From: Clostridia bacterium
GTDB taxonomy: Bacteria > Bacillota > Clostridia > Christensenellales > Borkfalkiaceae
Assembly (NCBI GenBank): GCA_029063275.1
Contig: JAIDOO010000056.1
Location: 1-9,058 of the forward strand
Reading direction: 5' to 3'
Length of the DNA stretch: 9,058 bases
Both the position numbers and the translations under genes were made by a program. The notes beneath the pieces are model-generated. The model saw only the letters and a list, made by a program, of their open reading frames with translations. It was not told where the DNA came from and made no database searches. Shown here one piece after another: positions 1 to 4,530 of this stretch (positions are counted from its first letter, which is position 1; the number at the start of each line of letters is the position of its first letter).

Positions 1-276
1 ATGAAGGTTGAAGTTATCACCCCCGACGACTATTTCGGCGATATTATGGGTAACGTAACCGCACGCCGCGGCACGATAGTGTCCACGGACGACAGGGCGG
101 GCGCAAAGGTAGTAGACGCCGAAGTTCCCCTTTCGGAAATGTTCGGTTACGCAACCGACCTTCGTTCCAGAACTCAGGGCCGCGGACAGTTTACAATGCA
201 GTTCGACCACTATTCCGAAGTGCCGAAGAGCGTAGCTGAAAAAGTAATCGGCGAGCGCGCTAAAAAGAACGCGTAA
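1..276 (+). CDS. fusA: Elongation factor G, C-terminal fragment
   Basis: This is the last 91 codons of the translocase EF-G, the cytoplasmic GTPase that moves tRNA and mRNA through the ribosome after peptide bond formation. The residues match the end of domain IV and domain [20 protein letters not shown], then RRGTI, then [20 protein letters not shown] and the closing FDHYSEVP. Full-length EF-G is about 690 residues, so the GTPase and central domains lie upstream of the window. The ATG at position 1 is an internal methionine of the conserved MKVEV motif and not the gene start. It is followed by tuf on the same strand, the usual str-operon order. No terminator is visible in the 167-nt gap, so some transcription may read through into tuf. 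Confidence 0.96.
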   Translation: MKVEVITPDDYFGDIMGNVTARRGTIVSTDDRAGAKVVDAEVPLSEMFGYATDLRSRTQGRGQFTMQFDHYSEVPKSVAEKVIGERAKKNA

Positions 277-310
277 GCGTTAAAAATTTTAAAAACCTGC
301 GTCAAAACAA

Positions 311-339
311 TTGTGTTTTGGAAATATTTAATATATAAT
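311..339 (+). promoter_or_regulatory. tuf promoter (TTGTGT-N17-TATAAT)
   Basis: A -35 box TTGTGT at 311-316 is separated by 17 nt from a perfect -10 box TATAAT at 334-339, between fusA and tuf. This would start transcription near 346 and give tuf a leader of about 100 nt. A separate tuf promoter inside a str operon fits the high demand for EF-Tu. It is predicted from sequence only. Confidence 0.7.
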
Positions 340-367
340 AGTTTCAACGCATAAGGCGCATTAAATT

Positions 368-401
368 GCAGCATGGATAGCTGCGACGCCTGCAAAGGCG
401 T
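368..401 (+). other. Two tandem hairpins in the tuf leader
   Basis: The leader holds GCAGC (368-372) facing GCTGC (380-384) across a 7-nt loop. Almost at once follows ACGCC (386-390) facing GGCGT (397-401) across a 6-nt loop. Both stems are 5 perfect base pairs, and they end about 28 nt before the Shine-Dalgarno site. They are not followed by a U-tract, so they are not terminators. A role in mRNA stability or translational control is possible but is inference. Confidence 0.4.
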
Positions 402-443
402 AAGTTATCATTTTTATAAAAAAATTTATAGGAGAATTTAAAA

Positions 444-1658
444 ATGGCAAAGGCTAAGTACGACAACAGCAAGCCCCACGTTAACATCGGCACAATCGGC
501 CACGTTGACCACGGCAAGACCACTCTGACCGCAGCTATCACTATGGTAATGGCGTGCAAAGGTCAGGCAGCAAAAATGAAATACGACGAGATCGATAAGG
601 CTCCCGAAGAGAAAGCGCGCGGTATAACAATAAACACCGCTCACGTTGAGTATCAGACCGACAAGAGACACTACGCTCACGTTGACTGCCCGGGACACGC
701 GGACTACGTCAAGAACATGATTACGGGTGCGGCTCAGATGGACGGCGCAATCCTCGTAGTTGCGGCAACCGACGGTCCCATGCCCCAGACCAAGGAGCAC
801 ATTCTCCTTTCCCGTCAGGTAGGTGTTCCCTACATCGTAGTATTCCTCAACAAGTGCGACCAGATGGACGACCCCGAGCTTTTGGAGCTCGTTGAAATGG
901 AAATTTCCGATACGCTTGAAAGCTACGGCTTCAAGGGCTGCCCCATCGTTAAGGGCTCGGCTTTGAAGGCTTTGGAAAAAGCTTCTTCCGGCGCTTCCGA
1001 CGCAGACGTTCTTGCGGCTCCCGAATGCCAGTGCATTCTTCAGCTTATGGACACCATCGACGCGTATATTCCCACCCCTCAGCGTGAAACCGACAAGCCC
1101 TTCCTTCTTCCCGTGGAAGACGTATTCACTATCTCCGGCCGCGGCACCGTTGCAACCGGTAGAGTAGAAAGAGGTACCGCTCACGTCGGCGATCCCACCG
1201 AAATCGTAGGACTTATCGATAAGCCCATTGCAACCGTTATTACCGGTCTTGAAATGTTCCACAAGAGCGTTGACGAAGCTATCGCAGGCTTCAACATCGG
1301 CGCGCTTCTCCGTGGTATCGACAGAAAGGGCATTGAAAAAGGACAGGTTCTTGCAAAGCCCGGCACCGTTAAAACTGCTACCAAGTTCACCGCTCAGGTT
1401 TACGTTCTTAAAGCAGAGGAAGGCGGCCGTCATACTCCTTTCTTCAACCACTACCGTCCCCAGTTCTTCATCAGAACTACCGACGTTACCGGTTCTATCG
1501 AGCTTCCCGCAGGCACCGAAATGGTTATGCCCGGCGATAACGTAGAAATCTCCGTTGAGCTCATCAAGCCCGTAGCGGTAGAAGAGAAGCTTCGTTTCGC
1601 TATCCGCGAAGGCGGCAGAACGGTTGGTTCGGGTACCGTAGTTAAAATTCTCGGCTAA
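444..1658 (+). CDS. tuf: Elongation factor Tu
   Basis: EF-Tu is the GTPase that brings aminoacyl-tRNA to the ribosomal A site. All GTP-binding motifs are present: P-loop GHVDHGKT at residues 19-26, switch I with RGITI at 60-64, DCPGH at 82-86, NKCD at 137-140 and the SAL motif at 173-175. Domains II and III follow, with the typical [13 protein letters not shown] and the closing [14 protein letters not shown]. The length, 404 residues, is normal for Clostridia and slightly longer than the 394 of E. coli because of an insert after the SAL motif. The start is fixed by the conserved [24 protein letters not shown] beginning (split here: MAKAKYDNS then [15 protein letters not shown]) and by AGGAGA at 430-435, 8 nt upstream. 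It has its own promoter and terminator. Confidence 0.99.
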   Translation: MAKAKYDNSKPHVNIGTIGHVDHGKTTLTAAITMVMACKGQAAKMKYDEIDKAPEEKARGITINTAHVEYQTDKRHYAHVDCPGHADYVKNMITGAAQMDGAILVVAATDGPMPQTKEHILLSRQVGVPYIVVFLNKCDQMDDPELLELVEMEISDTLESYGFKGCPIVKGSALKALEKASSGASDADVLAAPECQCILQLMDTIDAYIPTPQRETDKPFLLPVEDVFTISGRGTVATGRVERGTAHVGDPTEIVGLIDKPIATVITGLEMFHKSVDEAIAGFNIGALLRGIDRKGIEKGQVLAKPGTVKTATKFTAQVYVLKAEEGGRHTPFFNHYRPQFFIRTTDVTGSIELPAGTEMVMPGDNVEISVELIKPVAVEEKLRFAIREGGRTVGSGTVVKILG

Positions 1659-1671
1659 TCAATCAAAATAC

Positions 1672-1702
1672 AAAGCACCCTTTACGGGTGCTTTTATTTT
1701 TT
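1672..1702 (+). terminator. Intrinsic terminator of tuf
   Basis: AAAGCACCC (1672-1680) pairs perfectly with GGGTGCTTT (1686-1694) around a 5-nt loop. A T-rich tract runs on to 1702. It lies 13 nt after the tuf stop codon and should separate tuf from the accessory array downstream. Confidence 0.93.
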
Positions 1703-1775
1703 GTAAAAATAAGGAAATTATGGTTTTAATTCCCGCCCGATTCATCCCGCTTACGGCACTTTGAGTTAAAAAATT

Positions 1776-1789
1776 AACTCCTTTAGGTT
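1776..1789 (+). promoter_or_regulatory. Candidate XRE operator, site A
   Basis: AACTCCTTTAGGTT reads on the opposite strand as AACCTAAAGGAGTT. It matches the consensus AACCNAAARGRGTT shared with two sites in the intergenic region of the XRE gene at 2479-2787. The underlying dyad is AACCC-N4-GGGTT. Site A overlaps the most plausible promoter of the zinc-ribbon gene at 1870, for example TTAACT (1774-1779), 17 nt, TATAAG (1797-1802). A separate inverted repeat, GAGTTAA-N4-TTAACTC at 1763-1780, overlaps its left end. Binding by the XRE protein is inferred. Confidence 0.5.
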
Positions 1790-1869
1790 ATTAAATTATA
1801 AGAATATATAATATAATGACCCTACGAGTATATATAATATACAAAATAGAGAATAAAGGAGAAAAAAAG

Positions 1870-2244
1870 ATGTTTTGTAAGAATTGTGGCAAAGAAATCG
1901 ATGATAAAGCGTCGGTGTGCATTCACTGCGGTGTTCCCGTAAAACACGAAACCCAGCAGGTTGTCGTATCGAATGCGCCTAGCAACGGAGTTGCAATTGC
2001 CGGATTCGTGCTTTCGTTCTTCTCGTTCGCGGCAGTTCTCGGCTTGATTCTGAGCATTGTCGGCTTACAGAAGTCCAAACAGCCCGAGTTCAACGGCAAG
2101 GGCAAAGGACTCGCAATCGCAGGTATCATTCTCAGCTGTATTACGATCGGTTACTGGATCATCATCATCGCTTGCTGCGTTGGCGCCGCTAGTTGTGCTA
2201 CTGATCCCGGCCTTTACACTTCAGTATTGTTGCCTTTGGTTTAA
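1870..2244 (+). CDS. Zinc-ribbon DUF4190-like membrane protein, copy 1
   Basis: A 124-residue protein of unknown function. Residues 3-20 form a zinc ribbon with ligands C3, C6, C17 and C20 (CX2C-X10-CX2C). A polar linker follows to about residue 40, then two hydrophobic segments at about 41-66 and 81-105 with the GLAIAG-type repeat seen in DUF4190 proteins. The ribbon is expected on the cytoplasmic side. I chose the ATG at 1870 because AAAGGAG lies 8 nt upstream and because all paralogues in this window start with MFC. An in-frame ATG at 1816 has no ribosome site and would add 18 unrelated residues. The first 78 nt differ at only 2 positions from copy 2 at 2928. A candidate repressor site lies over its promoter and a terminator follows. 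Confidence 0.85.
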   Translation: MFCKNCGKEIDDKASVCIHCGVPVKHETQQVVVSNAPSNGVAIAGFVLSFFSFAAVLGLILSIVGLQKSKQPEFNGKGKGLAIAGIILSCITIGYWIIIIACCVGAASCATDPGLYTSVLLPLV

Positions 2245-2260
2245 TTTAAAAACAAATAAT

Positions 2261-2290
2261 AAAAAAACGGGTTTAAAAACCCGTTTTTTT
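2261..2290 (+). terminator. Terminator after zinc-ribbon copy 1
   Basis: ACGGGTTT (2267-2274) pairs with AAACCCGT (2277-2284), flanked by 7 A before and 7 T after, so it could work in both directions. Only 17 nt separate it from the ribosome site of the microprotein gene at 2321. That gene may therefore depend on read-through. A near-identical copy lies at 3336-3364. Confidence 0.88.
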
Positions 2291-2389
2291 ATTAATAATT
2301 AACTCCGAAAGGAGGCAGATATGTTTTGTACCAGGTGCGGAAAACAAATTGCGGACAGGGCAATTATATGCGTGCATTGCAGTGCGCCC
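2262..2389 (+). repeat. Duplicated terminator-microgene cassette, copy 1
   Basis: This 128-nt block is repeated at 3336-3463 with 3 mismatches and no gaps. It covers the terminator, the spacer, the hairpin carrying the ribosome site and the first 23 codons of a zinc-ribbon microprotein. Together with the repeat of 1870-1947 at 2928-3005 it shows duplication of a unit with a period of about 1.06-1.07 kb. Confidence 0.93.
2303..2315 (+). promoter_or_regulatory. Ribosome site inside a GNRA hairpin, copy 1
   Basis: CTCC (2303-2306) can pair with GGAG (2311-2314) around a GAAA tetraloop, a GNRA-type loop. This would cover the strong ribosome site AAAGGAGG (2308-2315) that lies 5 nt before the ATG at 2321. 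The arrangement is identical in the second cassette. Masking of the ribosome site is inference; the stem is only 4 bp. Confidence 0.45.
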
Positions 2390-2464
2390 GTAATAAGCTT
2401 TACAAAAGACGGAACGGCATACGCCGTTGATACTTTAAGTTTAAAACCTTACAAAGTAGAGTAG
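2321..2464 (+). CDS. Zinc-ribbon microprotein 1 (47 aa)
   Basis: A 47-residue reading frame that begins MFCTRCGKQIADRAIICVHC and keeps the CX2C-X10-CX2C zinc-ribbon ligands C3, C6, C17 and C20, but has no hydrophobic region. The tail is short and polar and ends in KPYKVE. Evidence that it is real: a strong AAAGGAGG 5 nt before the ATG, a terminator just after the stop, and a second copy at 3395 with the same start and all four cysteines. It could be a soluble partner or competitor of the membrane zinc-ribbon proteins. It could equally be the remnant of a truncated paralogue, as the tails of the two copies have diverged. Function is unknown. Confidence 0.65.
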   Translation: MFCTRCGKQIADRAIICVHCSAPVISFTKDGTAYAVDTLSLKPYKVE

Positions 2465-2478
2465 TTTAAAATTTTAGT

Positions 2479-2787
2479 CTACGTCATTGAGCGCAAAAGC
2501 TCGATGACGGCTTTTTTTTGTGCCATGGTAAGTTTTGAATACCGCGATTCCAATTCATTTGCGTAATCGTGTGTTTTAGCTTCCTCCAAGTTTTCGTCCG
2601 CAAAAAATTCCGCAAGAGTCATATTAAAAGCTCCGCAAATTGCACGCAGGGTCGAAATTTTCGGCTCGGCATTGCGGGAATACAGATTGTTTAATGTAGA
2701 CTGCGTAAGCATAGCTTCCATTGCAAGGTTGTTTACCGACCAACCGCGCTCTTCGCGTAGCTTGTCTATTTTTTCAAGAATGGTCAT
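2479..2787 (-). CDS. XRE-family HTH transcriptional regulator
   Basis: A 102-residue cytoplasmic DNA-binding protein of the Cro/C1 type. The HTH_3 domain spans about residues 4-62: KIDKLREERGWSVNNLA, then the turn and recognition helix LTQSTLNNLYSRN at 27-39, then KISTLRAICGAFNMTLAEFF. The C-terminal 40 residues, ending LTMAQKKAVIELLRSMT, probably form a dimerisation helix. The start at 2787 has AAGGAAA 6 nt upstream. It lies between the two duplicated zinc-ribbon units in opposite orientation. Its presumed promoter, TTAACT-N16-TACAAT, carries dyad site B in its spacer, suggesting autoregulation. Similar dyads lie over both neighbouring zinc-ribbon promoters, so it probably represses the array. 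The inducing signal is unknown. Confidence 0.92.
   Translation of the reverse strand: MTILEKIDKLREERGWSVNNLAMEAMLTQSTLNNLYSRNAEPKISTLRAICGAFNMTLAEFFADENLEEAKTHDYANELESRYSKLTMAQKKAVIELLRSMT
2482..2519 (+). terminator. Plus-strand terminator inside the XRE coding region
   Basis: CGTCATTGAGC (2482-2492) pairs with GCTCGATGACG (2499-2509), an 11-bp stem with one G-T pair and a 6-nt loop. GC and then eight T follow, at 2512-2519. It would end plus-strand transcripts from the microprotein gene 17 nt upstream. It lies entirely in the last codons of the XRE gene, which runs the other way. Confidence 0.8.
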
Positions 2788-2806
2788 ATATTATTTCCTT
2801 TACGCT

Positions 2807-2834
2807 ATTGTATAACCAAAAAGGGTTAAGTTAA
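2807..2834 (-). promoter_or_regulatory. Probable promoter of the XRE gene with operator
   Basis: On the minus strand, TTAACT (2829-2834), a 16-nt spacer and TACAAT (2807-2812) lie about 20 nt upstream of the XRE start. The -35 match is moderate. The 14-bp dyad site B fills 2814-2827, almost the whole spacer. Confidence 0.5.
2814..2827 (+). promoter_or_regulatory. Candidate XRE operator, site B
   Basis: AACCAAAAAGGGTT fits the ideal dyad AACCC-N4-GGGTT with one mismatch. It is flanked by T and A, so TAACC and GGTTA form perfect outer arms. It lies in the spacer of the XRE gene's own promoter. It shares the consensus AACCNAAARGRGTT with sites A and C. Confidence 0.6.
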
Positions 2835-2847
2835 TAACACAAAATAG

Positions 2848-2876
2848 TTGACAATTAAACCCAAAAGAGTTAAAAT
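2848..2876 (+). promoter_or_regulatory. Promoter of zinc-ribbon copy 2
   Basis: A perfect -35 TTGACA (2848-2853), a 17-nt spacer and TAAAAT (2871-2876). Transcription would start near 2883, giving a leader of about 45 nt before the ATG at 2928. Operator site C at 2858-2871 sits in the spacer and touches the -10 box, an arrangement typical of direct repression. Confidence 0.75.
2858..2871 (+). promoter_or_regulatory. Candidate XRE operator, site C
   Basis: AACCCAAAAGAGTT fits the dyad AACCC-N4-GGGTT with one mismatch. It lies between the -35 and -10 boxes of the promoter of the zinc-ribbon gene at 2928, 30 bp from site B. Both divergent promoters could therefore be controlled together. Confidence 0.6.
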
Positions 2877-2927
2877 ATTAACGTACTTATACATAAGTTA
2901 CAAATAAACTTAAAGGATGTGGAAAAA

Positions 2928-3317
2928 ATGTTTTGTAAGAATTGTGGCAAAGAAATCGATGATAACGCGTCGGTGTGCATCCACTGCGGTGTTCCCGTAA
3001 AACACCAGACTCAGCAGACTGCAGTAACCGAACCTAAGACTAACGGTATCGCAATTGCGGGACTTGTGCTTTCGATTTTATGGGGTACTTCGCTTATTGG
3101 TTTAATATTGAGTATTGTCGGCTTCCAGAAGTCCAAGACCGAAGAGTACAACGGCAGTGGCAGAAGTATTGCTCTTGCAGGCATTATAATCGGCGCTATA
3201 TTTGTTGCGACTACTGTTATATGGTTCGGCACCTGCGGTATCAGCTGTATCAAAAGTTGCAATGATCTAATGGACGAAATCGAACCTGTCAGTGCATTGT
3301 TACAAACTATTGTTTAA
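2928..3317 (+). CDS. Zinc-ribbon DUF4190-like membrane protein, copy 2
   Basis: A 129-residue paralogue of the protein at 1870. The zinc ribbon (C3, C6, C17, C20) is almost identical. Hydrophobic segments lie at about 41-66 and 80-101. They are followed by a short tail with extra cysteines (C103, C107, C111) and an acidic stretch, DLMDEIEP. I chose the ATG at 2928 because it aligns with the MFC starts of all paralogues; AAAGGA lies 10 nt upstream. A GTG at 2919 in the same frame would add three residues and cannot be excluded. The DNA is nearly identical to copy 1 in the ribbon but diverged in the membrane part, so the membrane segments evolve faster. It has a strong promoter with an internal candidate operator and ends at a terminator. 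Function is unknown. Confidence 0.87.
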   Translation: MFCKNCGKEIDDNASVCIHCGVPVKHQTQQTAVTEPKTNGIAIAGLVLSILWGTSLIGLILSIVGFQKSKTEEYNGSGRSIALAGIIIGAIFVATTVIWFGTCGISCIKSCNDLMDEIEPVSALLQTIV

Positions 3318-3335
3318 TCTTAAATTAACACCAAT

Positions 3336-3364
3336 AAAAAACGGGCTTAAAAACCCGTTTTTTT
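3336..3364 (+). terminator. Terminator after zinc-ribbon copy 2
   Basis: AAAAAACGGG (3336-3345) faces CCCGTTTTTTT (3354-3364) across an 8-nt loop that can pair partly. It is the duplicate of the terminator at 2261-2290, with one base change in the stem top. Confidence 0.87.
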
Positions 3365-3463
3365 ATTAATAATTAACTCCGAAAGGAGGCAGATATGTTT
3401 TGTACCGGGTGCGGAAAACAAATTGCAGACAGGGCAATTATATGCGTGCATTGCAGTGCGCCC
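3336..3463 (+). repeat. Duplicated terminator-microgene cassette, copy 2
   Basis: This block equals 2262-2389 at 125 of 128 positions, offset by 1074 nt with no gaps. The GNRA hairpin over the ribosome site is unchanged, at CTCC 3377-3380 and GGAG 3385-3388. Similarity decays quickly after codon 23 of the microprotein. Confidence 0.93.
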
Positions 3464-3535
3464 ATGATAACTTATACAAAGTACGGCAGGGCGCAGACGG
3501 TTGACATTATAAAATTATTGTCATATAATACTTAA
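3395..3535 (+). CDS. Zinc-ribbon microprotein 2 (46 aa)
   Basis: A 46-residue frame beginning MFCTGCGKQIADRAIICVHC, with the zinc ligands C3, C6, C17 and C20 and no membrane segment. The first 23 residues differ from microprotein 1 only at position 5 (G for R). The rest (MITYTKYGRAQTVDI and onward) is recognisably related at first and then unrelated. AAAGGAGG lies 5 nt before the ATG. Unlike copy 1 it has no terminator after it. Its last 12 codons overlap a perfect promoter for the gene at 3566, so its C-terminal end may have been set by that junction. It could be a functional microprotein or a decaying duplicate. Function is unknown. Confidence 0.6.
   Translation: MFCTGCGKQIADRAIICVHCSAPMITYTKYGRAQTVDIIKLLSYNT
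3501..3529 (+). promoter_or_regulatory. Perfect-consensus promoter of zinc-ribbon copy 3
   Basis: TTGACA (3501-3506), exactly 17 nt, TATAAT (3524-3529). It lies inside the 3' end of microprotein gene 2 and would start transcription near 3536, just past that gene's stop. TGACA (3502-3506) and TGTCA (3519-3523) form a dyad over the whole spacer, a possible operator for a regulator other than the XRE protein. No AACCC-N4-GGGTT site is present. Confidence 0.85.
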
Positions 3536-3565
3536 TAGAATACTTAAGAAAATACGGAGAGTAAA

Positions 3566-3958
3566 ATGTTTTGTAAAAATTGCGGTCAGCAAATTGCCGA
3601 CCAGGCGGTTTTTTGCGTGCACTGCGGTGCGGCAACCGATGCGGCTTCGGCGTTAAACGTTCAGCAGGCTGTTCCCGCAAAGCGTACAAACGGCTTTGCA
3701 ATCGCGGGCTTCGTGCTCACGCTTATCGGTTTGTTTTGCGGTTATTATACTTACGACATAGTGCCTTTGCTGGGTTTGATTTTCAGCATTGTAGGTCTTG
3801 TAAAATCAAAAGAATACGGCTCCGGCAGGGGGCTTAGTATCGCTGGCATAGTTATAAGTCTTGCTTCGATAGTTTTGTGTATCGTGCTTATTATCGTTGT
3901 GCTTCCCGCAATACTGGCGGCTCTCGGCGGTCTTGCAGGTTCGGTAAACGGATTTTGA
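3566..3958 (+). CDS. Zinc-ribbon DUF4190-like membrane protein, copy 3
   Basis: A 130-residue member of the same family. The zinc ribbon is at 3-20 (C3, C6, C17, C20), with a linker rich in alanine and glutamine to about 42. The clearest DUF4190-like part of the array follows: hydrophobic segments at 44-61 and 66-79, the KSKEYGSGRGLSIAGIV loop, and a long hydrophobic stretch at 90-125. GGAGA lies about 6 nt before the ATG. It diverges from copies 1 and 2 throughout at DNA level, so it is an older paralogue. It is served by a perfect promoter 37 nt upstream and may also be reached by transcripts from microprotein gene 2. A hairpin and T-run follow. Function is unknown; a membrane-bound metal-ribbon adaptor is only a guess. 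Confidence 0.87.
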   Translation: MFCKNCGQQIADQAVFCVHCGAATDAASALNVQQAVPAKRTNGFAIAGFVLTLIGLFCGYYTYDIVPLLGLIFSIVGLVKSKEYGSGRGLSIAGIVISLASIVLCIVLIIVVLPAILAALGGLAGSVNGF

Positions 3959-3962
3959 ATAT

Positions 3963-3997
3963 AAACCGTCCAAACGGGCGGTTTTATGCTTTTTAAC
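3963..3997 (+). terminator. Terminator between zinc-ribbon copies 3 and 4
   Basis: AAACCGTCC (3963-3971) pairs with GGGCGGTTT (3976-3984), 9 bp with one G-T pair and an AAAC loop. Four T, ATGC and five T follow. The T-run is interrupted and the next ribosome site is only a few nt away, so read-through into copy 4 is plausible. I see no separate promoter for copy 4. Confidence 0.7.
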
Positions 3998-4012
3998 AAA
4001 AGGAGGGGTAAA

Positions 4013-4486
4013 ATGTTTTGTACTTGTTGCGGAAAAGAGATTAGCGATAAAGCAGTAATCTGTATTCATTGCGGCGTAATGCCGGAAAACTCCGGACAGC
4101 CGTTACCGCAAATCCGGACGGCTGATAAACCAGTTGAAGCCGAGCCCCGGCAACCGAAAAAAGTCAACGCTTTTGCCCTTTCGGGATTTATAATAGCTAT
4201 TGCAAGCATAGTGCTCGGAATGTTGTCGGTCTACATAAATCATTTGTGGTATACGGGAGTACACTTTCAGTTCTTCTTTGTTATTCCGCTTGCGGCGTCG
4301 CTCGTATTATCCATTATCGGTACGGTCAAAGCCAAAAAGACGAAATCCGGTCTCGGCTTCGGCATTGCGGGAATTGTTATAAGCGGCGGGACTTTTGTTC
4401 TTACGGCACTGTATTTCATTTTATTGACGATAATTGCCTACGCCGCCTTTGGTCTTTTTTTATTTCTTTTAGCATTGTTTATATAA
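4013..4486 (+). CDS. Zinc-ribbon membrane protein, copy 4
   Basis: A 157-residue, more divergent member of the array. The zinc ribbon has C3, C6, C17 and C20, plus an extra cysteine at position 5 (CTCC). A longer proline- and charge-rich linker runs to about residue 52. Hydrophobic segments lie at about 54-75, 84-105 and 115-157, the last probably two helices ending FLLALFI. The spacing of GFIIAIASIV, AKKTKSGLGFGIAGIV resembles DUF4190, with an insert containing NHLWYTG between the first two helices. The ATG at 4013 has AAAAGGAGG 6 nt upstream; an in-frame ATG at 3986 falls in the preceding terminator and is rejected. It is probably expressed by read-through from copy 3. It ends at a strong terminator shared with nth. 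Function is unknown. Confidence 0.87.
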   Translation: MFCTCCGKEISDKAVICIHCGVMPENSGQPLPQIRTADKPVEAEPRQPKKVNAFALSGFIIAIASIVLGMLSVYINHLWYTGVHFQFFFVIPLAASLVLSIIGTVKAKKTKSGLGFGIAGIVISGGTFVLTALYFILLTIIAYAAFGLFLFLLALFI

Positions 4487-4498
4487 ATCAAAATTTAA

Positions 4499-4527
4499 AA
4501 CCGCCCTGCGTTTTACGCAGGGCGGTT
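4499..4527. terminator. Bidirectional terminator between copy 4 and nth
   Basis: AACCGCCCTGCG (4499-4510) pairs perfectly with CGCAGGGCGGTT (4516-4527), a 12-bp GC-rich stem with a 5-nt loop. On the minus strand it is followed by TTTTAAATTTT. On the plus strand the T-run is weaker. It separates two convergent genes. Confidence 0.9.
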
Positions 4528-4530
4528 AGT

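Noticed and set aside
438..1451. Long open frame of 337 codons on the minus strand opposite tuf
   Set aside because: It is a mirror of the strong codon bias of tuf. It has no ribosome site, no family match, and lies wholly antisense to a certain gene.
1228..1545. Plus-strand open frame inside tuf in another frame
   Set aside because: It is low-complexity, rich in serine and leucine, and fully overlaps EF-Tu coding sequence.
1816..1869. Upstream ATG that would extend zinc-ribbon copy 1 by 18 residues
   Set aside because: It has no ribosome site, lies in promoter-like AT-rich DNA, and is absent from the paralogues; the ATG at 1870 has AAAGGAG at the right distance.
3011..3262. Minus-strand frame opposite zinc-ribbon copy 2, with similar ones opposite copies 1 and 3
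   Set aside because: They recur only because the sense genes are paralogous; none has a ribosome site or a plausible domain.
2262..3463. Repeated 128-nt blocks considered as CRISPR or attachment sites
   Set aside because: There are only two long copies containing coding sequence, with no short regular spacers and no integrase nearby.
1870..3535. Duplicated blocks considered as an insertion sequence or composite element
   Set aside because: There is no transposase, terminal inverted repeat or target-site duplication; the pattern fits tandem duplication of genes.
3986..4012. Upstream ATG that would extend zinc-ribbon copy 4 by 9 residues
   Set aside because: It falls in the T-run of the preceding terminator; the ATG at 4013 has a strong ribosome site and the family start MFC.
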